From positions 124,001 to 188,000 of the forward strand of contig CAKUJD010000005.1 in the NCBI GenBank assembly GCA_934661195.1: a stretch of 64,000 bases of DNA, in the 5' to 3' direction. This document shows positions 1 through 10,100 of this stretch, one piece after another; within the stretch, counting starts at the first letter, position 1, and the number at the start of each line of letters is the position of its first letter. A program made the translations under genes and the position numbers. The notes under the pieces were generated by a model. The model searched no databases and had not been told where the DNA came from. It saw only the letters and a list, made by a program, of their open reading frames with translations. The stretch is from an uncultured Muribaculaceae bacterium. GTDB taxonomy: Bacteria; Bacteroidota; Bacteroidia; Bacteroidales; Muribaculaceae.

Positions 1-27
1 GTCTGGCATCCAAATGCTGAAACAACA

Positions 28-92
28 GCCGGAGGCGGTGCTCAGCGTTGCGCTGGCAGCCGCCTCCGGCATGATGTGCAGATGTTTTTTTA
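28..92. terminator. Inverted repeat, possible terminator
   Basis: An 11-bp perfect stem (28-38 with 60-70, 21-base loop) lies downstream of korB. On the plus strand a T-run follows at about 86-92, some 15 bases after the stem. On the minus strand, the direction of korB, there is no clear U-run. It may end korB transcription or serve an unseen gene left of the window. Confidence 0.4.
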
Positions 93-182
93 AGATTGCG
101 TCGGGTCACCTGCGATCAGGTAAGCTCCACAGTGCCGGCGCTCAGCGCCCTCGCGGGTGCTACGCGCCTGTGTGTGAAAGCA

Positions 183-1214
183 CTATTTCACTTCCCAGGT
201 GTCGCCCGAAAGGATCATATCGCGCAGGCTCTTGAAGCCGTGCTTGGCCTCAACGTCGCGCACTTGCGCCTCGACGTCGGCCTCATAGCTTGGAGCCTCC
301 ACGTCACGAATCACGCCGATGGCAAGGGGCAGCTCGTGCCCGTCCATCATGGCGAGCTGCTGGTGCAGGAAGTTGCTGCGGCAGTGGGCGTCGTGCACAA
401 GCACGTCGTCGATTGTGTAGCCGTTCTCGCCCAGCTTCACTGCCTTAAGGCCGAAGCCGTCTTGAACCAGACCCTTGTCGTTGTCTTTGCCAAACAGCAT
501 CTTCTCGCCGTGAACAAGATGGATTGTGCGGTCGGCGCGTGTGGCGCGGTCGGTGATGTAGTTGTGGATTCCGTTGTTGAAAATCATGCAGTTCTGCAGC
601 ATTTCCACCACCGAGCAGCCCTTGTGGCGCGCGGCGGCCACCATAATTTCCTGGCCCACCTTAAGCTCCACGTCGATGCCGCGGGCAAAGAATGTGCCGC
701 GGGCGCCAAACACGAGCTCAGCGGGAATGAACGGATCTTCGGTTGTGCCGTAGGGCGATGATTTCGACACAAATCCACGGTCGCTTGTGGGCGAATACTG
801 ACCCTTGGTGAGACCGTAAATCTTGTTGTTGAGCAGCAGGAGGTTGACGTCCACATTGCGCCTAACCTCATGAATGAAGTGGTTGCCGCCAATGGCCAGG
901 CCGTCGCCGTCGCCGGCCACCTGCCATACGGTCATCTTTGGATTGGCAACCTTAAAACCGGAGGCAACAGCCCCGCCGCGGCCATGAATTGTGTGGAAGC
1001 CGTAGGTGTTCATGTAGTAAGGAAGTCGAGAACTGCAGCCGATACCTGAAATCACCGCAGTCTCATACGGAGGCACTCCAAGTTCGGCCATGGCCTTGTG
1101 GAGCACGTTCAGAATGGCGTGGTCGCCGCATCCCGGGCACCAGCGCACGCTCTGGCCGTTCTTGTAGTCCTTCGGTTCGTATGTTTGTGTTGTTTTCTGT
1201 TCGTCCATAATCAT
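183..1214 (-). CDS. korB: 2-oxoacid:ferredoxin oxidoreductase, beta subunit
   Basis: This is the thiamine-diphosphate subunit of a 2-oxoacid:ferredoxin oxidoreductase, which decarboxylates a 2-oxoacid to acyl-CoA and reduces ferredoxin in the cytoplasm. The 343-residue protein has WCPGCGDH at 25-32 (cluster-ligand cysteines 26 and 29), a further Cys in GIGCSSR near 60, and the TPP/Mg motif GDGDG...N around 101-130. It overlaps the upstream korA by four bases (ATGA), which implies translational coupling. A purine-rich AAGGAGGG sits just before the ATG, which is unusual for this phylum. A second ATG two codons later is an alternative start. 2-oxoglutarate is the likely substrate by family resemblance, but pyruvate or branched-chain oxoacids cannot be excluded. 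Confidence 0.88.
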   Translation of the reverse strand: MIMDEQKTTQTYEPKDYKNGQSVRWCPGCGDHAILNVLHKAMAELGVPPYETAVISGIGCSSRLPYYMNTYGFHTIHGRGGAVASGFKVANPKMTVWQVAGDGDGLAIGGNHFIHEVRRNVDVNLLLLNNKIYGLTKGQYSPTSDRGFVSKSSPYGTTEDPFIPAELVFGARGTFFARGIDVELKVGQEIMVAAARHKGCSVVEMLQNCMIFNNGIHNYITDRATRADRTIHLVHGEKMLFGKDNDKGLVQDGFGLKAVKLGENGYTIDDVLVHDAHCRSNFLHQQLAMMDGHELPLAIGVIRDVEAPSYEADVEAQVRDVEAKHGFKSLRDMILSGDTWEVK

Positions 1215-3061
1215 TTGCCCTCCTTGATTTGTTTAACTGCATCTACAATCTCGTGTACGAGGAACGGCTGTCCCTCCACCTTGTTGACGCGCTTGATGTT
1301 GAGATTCGGGTTCTTAGCCTGCAGATAGTCGGCAAACTGGCCGCTGTTGAGCTCGGCCACAATCACCGTCTTGTAGCGCTTGAGCACCTCTTGTGTGTTG
1401 CGCGGCAGCGGGTTGATGTAGCGGAACTGGGCGAAGTCCACCTTCACGCCTGCGGCGTTGAGCTCCTCATAGGCGGTGTAGATGTGGCCGTAGGTGCCGC
1501 CCCAGCCCACCAGCAGTGTGTCGGCCTGGCCGTCCTTGGCAGTCTTTACCTCAAGCTCGGGTATGTGGTTGGCCACATTGGCCACCTTCTGGGCGCGCGC
1601 GGCCACCATCTTGGCGTGGTTGGCCGGGTCGTTGCTCAGCACTCCTGTGTTGTAGTCCTTCTCAAGGCCGCCCACGCGGTGCATCAGGCCCGGAGTGCCG
1701 GGAATTGCCCAGTAGCGCACGCCTTCGGCGTTGCGCATATATGGGGTCCAGCTCTCCTTCAGCTCTTCGGGCACGAAGTTGGGCTTTATTTCTGGATAGT
1801 CTTCGTCGTCGGGAATGCGCCATGCCGACGAGCCGTTGGCAATGAACGCGTCGGTGAGCAGCACCACGGGTGTCATGTGCTCGATGGCGATGCGCGCTGC
1901 CTCAAATGCCATGTGGAAGCAGTCGGTGGGCGACAGGGCTGCAACCACCACCAGCGGACACTCGCCGCTGCGGCCGTAGAGGGCCTGCATCAGGTCGGTC
2001 TGCTCGGTCTTGGTGGGCAGGCCGGTCGACGGACCGCCGCGCTGCACATCGATGAGCACCAGCGGCAGCTCGGCCATCACGGCAAGGCCCAGAGCCTCGC
2101 TCTTGAGGGCCAGGCCGGGGCCCGAGGTGCTGGTCACGGCCAGATTGCCGGCAAACGAGGCGCCTATGGCCGAGCAGATGCCCGAAATCTCGTCCTCCAT
2201 CTGGCAAGCTTTAACGCCAAGGTCGCGGCGCTTGGCCAGCTCGTGCAGTATGTCGGTGGCCGGAGTGATTGGATAGCTGCCCAGGAACAGCGGCAGGTGG
2301 CTCTTCTCCGACGCCAGAATCAGGCCCCATGCGGTGGCCTTGTTGCCGTTCACGTCGGTGTAGCGACCGGGACGCACGTTGTCGGTCTCGATGCGGTAGG
2401 TCGACACCGAGGCATGTATGTTGTGACCGTAGTCGAATCCGCCTTGCACCACTTTGGCGTTGGCTTCATACACGGCCGGCTTTTTAGCAAATTTGTTTTT
2501 AAGGAATCGCAGGGCTCCGTCGAGCGGCAGGTTGAACAGCCAGCACACGAGGCCAAGGGCAAACATGTTGCGGCACTTCATTTGCGACTTGAAGTCCATT
2601 CCGCTGTCGGCCAGGGCTGCTTTCACCATCGATGTCATGGGCACTTCCACCACTTGGGCATCGAGGCCAATCTCCTTGTAGGGCTCGTCGGTCTTGTAGA
2701 GGGCCTTGTCGAGGTCGGCCTTCTTAAACGAGTCAATGTCGACAAGCGCAACGCCGCCCTTGCGCAGGAATTTAGCGTTCTGCTTGAGCGCGGCCGGGTT
2801 CATCGACACCAGCACGTCGCACTCGTCACCAGGTGTGTGCACACCGCGGCCCACATGCACCTGGAAGCCCGACACGCCGTTGAGCGAGCCCTGCGGGGCG
2901 CGCACCTCGGCCGGGTAGTCGGGGAAGGTGGAAATTTGGTCGCCCAGCTCGGCCGAAACGTTCGAGAAAATGTTGCCGGCCAGCTGCATGCCATCACCGC
3001 TGTCGCCCGAAAAGCGCACCACAATGCTCTGACGGGATTGTACTTTGGTTTTTTCTAACAT
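1211..3061 (-). CDS. korA: 2-oxoacid:ferredoxin oxidoreductase, fused gamma-alpha subunit
   Basis: Partner of korB. The 616-residue protein begins with the gamma domain (about 1-190; FSGDSGDGMQLAG near 18-30 and an RAPQGS segment typical of the family). The pyrimidine-binding alpha domain follows, with SYPITPATD around 262-270 and TSTSGPGLALKSE further on. This gamma-alpha fusion is the usual Bacteroidetes form. With KorB it makes the two-gene enzyme feeding acyl-CoA and reduced ferredoxin into anaerobic metabolism, including reductive succinyl-CoA interconversion if the substrate is 2-oxoglutarate. It is the first gene of a korAB operon; a TAACTTTG box lies about 100 bases upstream. Family assignment is firm, substrate inferred. 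Confidence 0.9.
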   Translation of the reverse strand: MLEKTKVQSRQSIVVRFSGDSGDGMQLAGNIFSNVSAELGDQISTFPDYPAEVRAPQGSLNGVSGFQVHVGRGVHTPGDECDVLVSMNPAALKQNAKFLRKGGVALVDIDSFKKADLDKALYKTDEPYKEIGLDAQVVEVPMTSMVKAALADSGMDFKSQMKCRNMFALGLVCWLFNLPLDGALRFLKNKFAKKPAVYEANAKVVQGGFDYGHNIHASVSTYRIETDNVRPGRYTDVNGNKATAWGLILASEKSHLPLFLGSYPITPATDILHELAKRRDLGVKACQMEDEISGICSAIGASFAGNLAVTSTSGPGLALKSEALGLAVMAELPLVLIDVQRGGPSTGLPTKTEQTDLMQALYGRSGECPLVVVAALSPTDCFHMAFEAARIAIEHMTPVVLLTDAFIANGSSAWRIPDDEDYPEIKPNFVPEELKESWTPYMRNAEGVRYWAIPGTPGLMHRVGGLEKDYNTGVLSNDPANHAKMVAARAQKVANVANHIPELEVKTAKDGQADTLLVGWGGTYGHIYTAYEELNAAGVKVDFAQFRYINPLPRNTQEVLKRYKTVIVAELNSGQFADYLQAKNPNLNIKRVNKVEGQPFLVHEIVDAVKQIKEGK

Positions 3062-3156
3062 GTCTTTTGATAGTATATCGTTTTTTGTTGCAATAAATAA
3101 AGAGTGAATTAGCTCTTCGTTTATAATTAATGTAAGTGTGGTCGCGTTGACCGCTA

Positions 3157-3164
3157 CAAAGTTA
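3157..3164 (-). promoter_or_regulatory. Putative -7 box for korAB
   Basis: Read on the minus strand this is TAACTTTG, matching the Bacteroidetes -7 consensus TAnnTTTG. No clear TTG/TTTG occurs about 20 bases further upstream. It predicts a start near 3150 and a leader of about 90 bases. Confidence 0.45.
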
Positions 3165-3205
3165 CATAAAATGCAATGATATAAAAAAATATGGCCGTTA
3201 AACTT

Positions 3206-4558
3206 TTAATTATTCCGCTGCTGCCTGCGCAGGGCCGAATAAAAGCTGCGCGCAAACAGCACTCCGGCCATCAGCAGGGCCACCACAAAGCCGGCATATA
3301 TGCCCGCTATGCCCCAGCCCACTATGAATGCCAGCACATACAGCAGCGGTATGCCTACTGCCACATAGCTCACAAAGGCTATGCGCATCACCGGCACCGA
3401 CTGCCCTATGCCGCGCAGGGCGTTGGCAAAGGCCACCTGTGTGGCGTCGCCAAACTGGTAGGCCACCAGCAGCCACATCACTCCCAGCGCAATGGCCTGC
3501 ACGGCTGGGTCGGGCGTGAATGCCGCCACTATCCACCGCCCTCCGGCCACAAATGTCAGGCTGGCCGTGGCCGCACACGCCAGTATCAGCACATAGCCCA
3601 CATGGGCCGCCGCGCGCACTCCGGCGGAGTCGCCTGTGCCGCAGCAGTGCGCTATCTTGATCGAGGCGGCCGCCCCCACGGCGTAATACACCATGAAGCC
3701 TATGCTGCCCAGCATCACCAGCACCTGGTAGGCCGCCAGAGTGTTGGCCCCGAGCCTCGCCACCATCAGCGACGCTGCTGTGAACACGCCCGTCTCCATG
3801 CCCATTTGCATGGATATGGGTAGGCTCAGCCGCGTCACCTTCAGCATCTGGCTAAGGCTGGTGCGTGCCCTCAGAGCCTGCCGCGTGGCCTGGCGGTGAC
3901 GCCTGAGCAGGCACAGCGCGCCCACAAAAGCCGCGGCCATGGCCACACGCGCCGCCAGGGTGCTGATGCCCGCGCCGTCCAGACCCATCTCGGGCGCGCC
4001 CCATTTGCCGTAGATTAGCGCGTAGTTGCCGGCAATGTTCATCACGTTGCCGGCAGTCATTATCCACATCGCCAGGCTGGTGTGGCCCACCGCGTCGGCA
4101 TATTGCCTCAGCACGTTGATCAGCGCCAGCGGCACCATCGACCACAGCACTATCACATAGTAGCTGCGCACCATCGGCAGCAGCTCGGCAGGCATGCCCA
4201 GCCGGTGCAGGTTGTAGTAGAGCACTGTCCACACAGCCAGCAGCAGCGAGGTATATACTGCATTGGCCGCCAGGGCGTTGCGCAGCATCGCACCCATGCC
4301 GCGCGTGTCGCAGCGTGCGTGCAGCGGCCCAATGAGCGGCGTCATGCCATAGGAGAATCCCAGCGTCATCAGTATCATCAGATTGAACACATTGTTCACC
4401 AGCGAAGCCGCCGCCAGGGCCTGTGTCGAGTAGCGCCCCACCATTATGGTGTCGGCATATCCGGTGACAATGGCGCCCAGCTGTGCGGCCACAATGGGGC
4501 CGGCCAACTTCAGAATCTGCACATAGTGCTGCTTGTATTTGGATGCGTAGTGATGCAT
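3206..4558 (-). CDS. MATE family multidrug/sodium efflux transporter
   Basis: A 450-residue polytopic inner-membrane protein with about twelve hydrophobic segments in two repeated halves. The first half starts with LKLAGPIVAAQLGAIVTGYAD, the helix 1 region of MATE (multi antimicrobial extrusion) exporters, followed by DTIMVGRY. The family exports cationic drugs or metabolites against Na+ or H+. I chose the ATG at 4558 because the reading frame stays open far upstream into adk and would otherwise encode a non-membrane Arg/Pro-rich extension. It lies downstream of adk on the same strand, separated by a probable terminator, so it is probably transcribed separately, but I see no convincing promoter in the 157-base gap. 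Substrate unknown. Confidence 0.85.
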   Translation of the reverse strand: MHHYASKYKQHYVQILKLAGPIVAAQLGAIVTGYADTIMVGRYSTQALAAASLVNNVFNLMILMTLGFSYGMTPLIGPLHARCDTRGMGAMLRNALAANAVYTSLLLAVWTVLYYNLHRLGMPAELLPMVRSYYVIVLWSMVPLALINVLRQYADAVGHTSLAMWIMTAGNVMNIAGNYALIYGKWGAPEMGLDGAGISTLAARVAMAAAFVGALCLLRRHRQATRQALRARTSLSQMLKVTRLSLPISMQMGMETGVFTAASLMVARLGANTLAAYQVLVMLGSIGFMVYYAVGAAASIKIAHCCGTGDSAGVRAAAHVGYVLILACAATASLTFVAGGRWIVAAFTPDPAVQAIALGVMWLLVAYQFGDATQVAFANALRGIGQSVPVMRIAFVSYVAVGIPLLYVLAFIVGWGIAGIYAGFVVALLMAGVLFARSFYSALRRQQRNN

Positions 4559-4692
4559 AAGTTGGAATGAGTGGTGGAGATGGTGCGCCCGGCGCGGACG
4601 GGCAAAAAATGTGCGCACCTCCACGCCTGGCCTGTGCGGTGGCTGTTGCGGGGTGCGCACTATGGAATCATTTAATCGTCGCGGGTCGCTAT

Positions 4693-4727
4693 AAAAAAAG
4701 ACCGCGGCTGTGCTGTTAAAGCACAGC
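4693..4727 (-). terminator. Terminator overlapping the adk stop codon
   Basis: On the minus strand GCTGTGC and GCACAGC form a 7-bp stem (4721-4727 with 4707-4713) whose loop contains the adk TAA stop. Seven bases later there is a run of seven U (4693-4699). The stem uses the last codons of adk, so a terminating ribosome could affect its folding. Confidence 0.5.
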
Positions 4728-5294
4728 GTCGACGGCTGCCTTGATGTCGGCGAAGATGCCGTCGATCGAGCCGGTACCCTTGATGGCCTTGTAGAGTCCC
4801 TTCTGCTTGTAGAAGTCCTGTAGGGGTGAAGTCTGGCTGTGGTACACCTGCAGGCGGCCCTTGATGGTCTCAAGGTTGTCGTCGCTGCGGCCGCTTTCTT
4901 TGCCGCGCTTTATGAGGCGCTCCACCAGCTCGTCTTCGGGCACTTCGAGGCCCACCACAGCGCTCACGCCTGTGTTGCGCTCCTTGAGCATCTTCTCAAG
5001 CGCCTCGGCCTGGGCGATGGTGCGGGGAAAACCGTCGAAAATCACGCCCTTGCTGGCCTTGTCGGCGTTGTCGTCGAGCACCGAGGCCAGAATGCCAATC
5101 ATCAGCTCGTCGGGAATGAGCTGTCCTTTGTCGATATAGGCTTTGGCGGTTGTGCCCAGCTCGGTGCCGCGCTTAATGTGGTCGCGCAGCACGTCGCCGG
5201 TTGAGATGTGAAACAGACCGTAGGTCTTGATCAGATTGTCGCTCTGAGTTCCTTTGCCCGAACCGGGAGCGCCGAAAATAACGATGTTAAGCAT
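4716..5294 (-). CDS. adk: Adenylate kinase
   Basis: Catalyses ATP + AMP = 2 ADP in the cytoplasm. The 192-residue protein has the P-loop GAPGSGKGT at 8-16, HISTGDVLRD for AMP binding, and GFPRT in the core. Its length and the absence of a large zinc-type LID match the short-form adenylate kinases of Bacteroidetes. It lies 136 bases downstream of hpt on the same strand; both are purine-nucleotide enzymes and may be co-transcribed, though the gap also holds a GC-rich 7-bp inverted repeat (5378-5384 with 5398-5404). Assignment is secure. Confidence 0.95.
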   Translation of the reverse strand: MLNIVIFGAPGSGKGTQSDNLIKTYGLFHISTGDVLRDHIKRGTELGTTAKAYIDKGQLIPDELMIGILASVLDDNADKASKGVIFDGFPRTIAQAEALEKMLKERNTGVSAVVGLEVPEDELVERLIKRGKESGRSDDNLETIKGRLQVYHSQTSPLQDFYKQKGLYKAIKGTGSIDGIFADIKAAVDAVL

Positions 5295-5430
5295 TTTTTC
5301 TAATCGTTTTTAATCTGTGAAATGTGAATATCGTTGATAATAACTTTTTTGCATAGTGTTGCGCGCACACCCGTTTCCGCGGCCCGGCATCAAGGCCGGC
5401 CGCGTTGTGCAGTGGCGTCATTGGGCCGCG

Positions 5431-5976
5431 TCAGTGCTGATCCTTCAGCACATATATGTCCTCAAGGTCGCGGGCCTGGCCGTCGAGGTCGAGGCCGTAG
5501 CCTATTATGAATTTCGACGGAATCTCAAAGCCCACATATTCTGGCGCATTGCCAGCCTTGAGCGACGCGGGCTTGTAGAGCAGCGTGGCCATCTTCACCG
5601 CCTTGGGCTTGCGCTCGGCCAGCTGCGCGCGCAGCTTCTGGGCCGTGACGCCAGTGTCCACGATGTCCTCTATGATAATCACCGTGCGGCCTTCGATGTC
5701 CTCGTTCAGCCCCATTATCTGCTTCACCTTGCCAGTCGACGACGTGCCCTCATACGACTTGAAGCGTATGAACGTGATTTCGCTCTCGTGCATGTTGCAT
5801 GCGCGAAACAAGTCGGCGGCAAACACAAACGCGCCGTTAAGCACGCACAGAAACAGTGGGTTTTCGCCTGCGCAGTCGCGCCTAATCTCCTCGGCCACGC
5901 GCTGCACCTGCTTTGCAATCTCCTCTTTTCTTAGGTAGGGTTCAAAGGTCATCCCTTTGATTGTCACTTCTTCCAT
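5431..5976 (-). CDS. hpt: Hypoxanthine phosphoribosyltransferase
   Basis: Salvages hypoxanthine (and probably guanine) to IMP/GMP using PRPP. The 181-residue protein contains the PRPP-binding signature EDIVDTG at 103-109 within VIIIEDIVDTGVTA, the usual length for bacterial HPRT, and the LNGAFVFAADL segment near the N terminus typical of the family. It lies upstream of adk in the same orientation. A good match to the Bacteroidetes promoter consensus lies just upstream (6005-6036), predicting a short leader of about 20 bases. Confidence 0.93.
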   Translation of the reverse strand: MEEVTIKGMTFEPYLRKEEIAKQVQRVAEEIRRDCAGENPLFLCVLNGAFVFAADLFRACNMHESEITFIRFKSYEGTSSTGKVKQIMGLNEDIEGRTVIIIEDIVDTGVTAQKLRAQLAERKPKAVKMATLLYKPASLKAGNAPEYVGFEIPSKFIIGYGLDLDGQARDLEDIYVLKDQH

Positions 5977-6004
5977 ATCAGCGTTTAGGAATATATTTTG
6001 TGTG

Positions 6005-6036
6005 CAAAATTAGCAAAGTTTCACAACCTCGCCAAA
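6005..6036 (-). promoter_or_regulatory. Promoter of hpt
   Basis: On the minus strand TTTG (6033-6036) is followed after 20 bases by TAATTTTG (6005-6012), a full match to the Bacteroidetes consensus. Predicted start near 5998, about 22 bases before the hpt ATG. Confidence 0.6.
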
Positions 6037-6161
6037 CAAAACCCCCACTATTCCACAGCCGCCACACTTTTAAGCGCATAAAACCTCCCACTCATCAATT
6101 AAAACGACAATAGATACAACTATAGACAAACAGCCTCGCCACGCGTCTGATAGACGATGGA

Positions 6162-6731
6162 TTACAAGTCTTCGAGCTGCTGAGCATCGTTCTTTGTGGA
6201 GTTAAGCAAATCATAGTAATCTATGTGGACGTTGTAATTATAGGGGTAGTTTATCCACTCTGCATCGTTTTTTGTTATAAAAAGATCCACTTCTCCGATA
6301 ATTTCATATTCGTCATCGTCAGGAGTTGCTTTAAACGCTGTGCTTTCACCATAATCATTTGAACCGGTGTGGAGTAGAGCGTATTTTATAGATAGCAACT
6401 CCTTTATTTCATCATATTTCAGGCTGGCTGTACTGCTTGTTAAATTGCTTATTACCGCCTTTACACGATACACAATTTTTGTTTTTGGATTATAGTAGAC
6501 AAATATTGTGGCTTTATTGCCTACGATATTCCCCTTGAAAGCCCTTACACCTGATGATATATATGCGCTGGTCCTTTTGTCGTATGAGCAACCTTTGGCG
6601 GTCAACTTGGCTTGGAATTGCGTGATTGTGCCATTTATGGGAATGCCCATAAATTTCATGTGACTGACTGATTGTGAAAATGCTGTGGCCGCAATGGCAA
6701 GGAATAAGATTAAAGTAAGTAACTTTTTCAT
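6162..6731 (-). CDS. Small secreted protein of unknown function
   Basis: A 189-residue protein with a clear signal peptide (MKK plus a hydrophobic stretch ending in ATAFSQ, about residues 1-20), so exported to the periplasm or outer membrane. The mature part has the pattern FMGIPINGTITQFQAKLTAKG, which I associate with a loosely conserved group of Bacteroidetes secreted hypothetical proteins; I cannot name a function. The gene is visibly richer in A and T than its neighbours and stands alone, with its own -7-like box, which may indicate acquisition or relaxed codon selection. No catalytic motif is visible. Confidence 0.75.
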   Translation of the reverse strand: MKKLLTLILFLAIAATAFSQSVSHMKFMGIPINGTITQFQAKLTAKGCSYDKRTSAYISSGVRAFKGNIVGNKATIFVYYNPKTKIVYRVKAVISNLTSSTASLKYDEIKELLSIKYALLHTGSNDYGESTAFKATPDDDEYEIIGEVDLFITKNDAEWINYPYNYNVHIDYYDLLNSTKNDAQQLEDL

Positions 6732-6761
6732 ATGGTTTTCTTTGATTTATGTTCTACTTCG

Positions 6762-6769
6762 CAAAATTA
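6762..6769 (-). promoter_or_regulatory. Putative -7 box for the secreted orphan
   Basis: TAATTTTG on the minus strand, about 30 bases before the ATG at 6731. A TTG lies 17 bases further upstream, slightly closer than the usual 19-21, so the match is partial. Confidence 0.4.
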
Positions 6770-6955
6770 AATAAAATTGTCCACACCAAGACCTTAGACA
6801 GCCTTTTTTCTAATGTGAAAAAAAGGTGATTGGGCTTGTGTTCATGGCTTATGAAAAAATTGTCTTTATGTTTTTTTGTCTAATGCCGTGCTGCCGTGTG
6901 GCTATTTGTCGAAAAAAGGGGGAGTGGGGTGGGGAGAATTTTTGCGGGGTTGTTA

Positions 6956-6985
6956 TTGCGGTGTTGGCGGCTTTGACTATCTTTG
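6956..6985 (+). promoter_or_regulatory. Promoter of the TPR/barrel operon
   Basis: TTG (6956-6958), a 19-base spacer and TATCTTTG (6978-6985). Predicted start near 6991, giving a leader of about 120 bases before the ATG at 7113. Confidence 0.6.
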
Positions 6986-7112
6986 TATTTTAGTAATGTG
7001 GCGCAGTGGCGCCGCGCGCGCCTTTGTGGCGCAACCTTTTTTGTTAACCGGGCGGTGAGCGGCATGCGGCCGCGGAGCGCCTTTTCTCTTACGCATCATC
7101 TACTTGACAATT

Positions 7113-10100
7113 ATGAAAAAGAGACATCGTTTAATAGCGTGGACTTGTGTGGCCGTGCCTGCCCTGATGGCGGCGCAGCCGCAAGTGGCCGGCAGCGGCG
7201 CCGAGGGCTGCCTGAGCCGAGGCAAACTGCTGTATGAAAGCCGCAACTATGCCGGAGCCATCGACCAGCTGCAGCGCATCGCCACCATGCCCCACGAGGC
7301 GTGGGTGGGTGAGCAGGCCGACTACTACCGGGCCCTGAGCGAGTTTGAGCGCGGCAAGACGTCGAGCCTCAAGGCTCTGCAAGACTTCATCGACGCCTAT
7401 CCCACCTCGCCGCTGGCCGTGAAGGCGCAGGAGCGCATAGGCAGTTTCTACTTCTACCGCGCCGACTATGCCAACGCCCTGGCCGCCTATGCCGGGGTGC
7501 GCGCTGGCGCGCTCAACGACGACACCGACGAGGACATCGCCTACCGCGAGGCATACTGCCATCTGCAGCTGGAGCAGTGGCAGCAGGCCGAGGCGCTCTA
7601 CGACCGCCTCTCGGCCACCAAGCGCTATGCGCAGGCCTCGCAGTTCTACCAAGCCTACATTGCCTATGCCCAGGGCGACTACAACACCGCATACCGCAAG
7701 TTTAGCGAGATTAACCGCGCAGGCGAGCTGGGCTATCAGGCGCAGTACTACATTTGCCAAATTGAATACACCCGCAAGCGCTACGACCGCGTGATTGAAC
7801 TTGGCCGCAGCCTGCTGAGCGACGAGGCCAACGACTACTTTGCCCCCGAGCTCAACCGCCTTGTGGGCGAGAGCCTGTATCAGCAGGGCGACGACGCCCA
7901 GGCGCAGGCCTATCTCAAGAAGTACATGGCCACCACCGAAGACCCAATTGTGCGCACCGCCGCCTATGCCATGGGCGTGATTGACTTCCGCAACGGCAAC
8001 TGGAGCGCAGCGGCCGACAACATGAACCACGTGACCTCTGCCCAGGATGCGCTGGCTCAAAGCGCATATCTCTACATTGGCCAGTGCCAACTGAAGAGCG
8101 GGCAGACCACTTCGGCCGCAATGGCGTTTGAAAAGGCTGCCGGCATGAACTTCGACCGCTCGGTGCGCGAGACGGCGTTCTACAACTATGCCATCAGCCA
8201 GAACAAGGGCGGCCGCACGCCCTTCGACCGCTCAATCGACATGTTTGAGCAGTTTCTCAACGAGTATCCCAACTCCAAATACGCCTCGCAAGTGGAGGGC
8301 TACCTCATCGACGCCTATATGAACGCCAGCGACTACGACAAAGCTCTTGCCAGCATCAGCCACATAAAGCAGCCCAGCACCAAGGTGCTCAAGGCCAAGC
8401 AGACGGTGCTCTACAACCTGGGTGTGCAGGAGCTGAAGAACGACAACACTCAGCGTGCCGCCAGCCTGCTGAAGCAGGCCATTGCGGTGGGCAACTACGA
8501 CCGCTCGATTGTGAACGAGAGCAAGCTGTGGCTGGCCGAGGCCCAGTATCGCAACGGCAACTATGCCGAGGCGGCCACCAATCAGCTGGCCTACGTCAAC
8601 TCGGTGGCCAAGACCGACAGCAACTATGGACTGGCGCAATACAACCTGGGCTACTCACTGTTTCAGCAACGCCGCTACGAGGCTGCCAAGAAGGCGTTCC
8701 AGAACGCCATCGACAGCCGCACGCTCGACAAGAGCCTGCTGGCCGACGCCTACAACCGCATAGGCGACACCCAGTATTACACTGGCGACTACACCGCCGC
8801 CGAACAAAGCTACTCGCAGTCGGCCGGCAGCAGCCTGCAGGGATCCACCGACTACGCCCTCTACCAGAAGGCTATGATGGCCGGCCTCAACAAGCAATAC
8901 CAGTCGAAGGCCGACCAGCTCGAGGAACTGCTGCGCAAGCACCCCGAAAGCAGCGTGGCCCCGGCCGCAATGCTTGAGCGCGGCAACGCTCTGGCCACTC
9001 TGGGCAAGACCAAGGAGGCCACAAGCGCCTATGCCCAGCTTACATCAAAATATCCGCAGACGGCCGAGGCCCGCAAGGCCATGCTGCAAACGGCCATCGT
9101 GAGCAAGAACGCCAGCGACACCGAGGGTGCCATCAAGGCCTACAAGCACGTCATAAGCAAGTATCCCACCAGTGCCGAGGCCCAGGCGGCAGCCGAAGAC
9201 CTGAAGCTGATATATGCCGACCGCGGCCAGCTGCGCCAGTTTGGCGAGTTCCTGAGCAGCGTGCCCGGCGCGCCGTCGCTCGATGTGAGCGAGGTCGACC
9301 GCCTCACATTCGAGTCGGCCGAAAAAGACGCCCTGGCCAGCAAGCCGAGCATCGCCAAGATGCAGGCCTACGTGTCCAACAACCCCAATGGCGCCTACAC
9401 CGCCAAGGCGTATTACTATATTGGCCGCTACCAGGCCGAGCACGGCAACAGCGCCGCCGCGCTGCAAAACATCGACCGTGCCCTGCAGGCTGGCACCGAC
9501 GCCTCGTTTGCCGAAGACGCGCTGTCGATTAAGAGCGAGATCCTTGCCAACACAGGACGCAGCAAGGAGGCCATTGAAGCGCTCAAGCAGCTCGAGGCAA
9601 AGGCATCGAGCGGCGACAGCCGCATCACCGCGCAGCTGGGGCTGATGAGGGCCTACAACAAAGCTTCCAACTGGAAGGAGACCGCGCACTATGCCGAACT
9701 GCTGCTGTCCACCAGCGGCCTCACGGCCGACGAGGAGCGCGAGGCCACGCTGAGCCGCGCCATTGCCAACTCGCATTTGGGCAACGGCACTAAGGCGCAG
9801 GCCGACCTCAAGCGTTTGGCCGCCGACGTGCAGACCGAGCAGGGTGCCCAGGCAGCCGTCGAACTGGCCCGCCTGCAGTATGCCGCCAAGAGCTACAAGG
9901 CCGCCGAGAAGACCCTTAACGCGCTCATCGACGCCGGCACGCCGCACTACTATTGGCTTGGCCAGGGCTTCATTTTGCTCAGCGACATCTACAATGCCCA
10001 GGGCAAGACGTTTGAGGCCTGCGAATACCTCGAGAGCCTAAAGGCCAACTACCCTGGCAAGGACAAGGAGACGTTCAATGCCATTGAGTTGAGGCTCAAC

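Larger units (their letters stand above)
6732..7112. other. Divergent intergenic region
   Basis: This 381-base gap separates two divergent genes. It holds the putative -7 box for the orphan at 6762-6769 and a full promoter for the TPR operon at 6956-6985. The remainder (about 6790-6950) has no ORF, repeat or hairpin that I can recognise. Confidence 0.6.

Noticed and set aside
1229..3058. A 609-codon open frame on the plus strand antisense to korA
   Set aside because: It mirrors a well-supported gene; high-GC codon use leaves the opposite frame open, and the product is a His/Val/Ala-rich composition with no family resemblance.
4559..4873. Upstream extension of the MATE reading frame into adk
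   Set aside because: It would overlap adk on the same strand and encodes an Arg/Pro-rich non-membrane segment; the ATG at 4558 gives a normal MATE protein.
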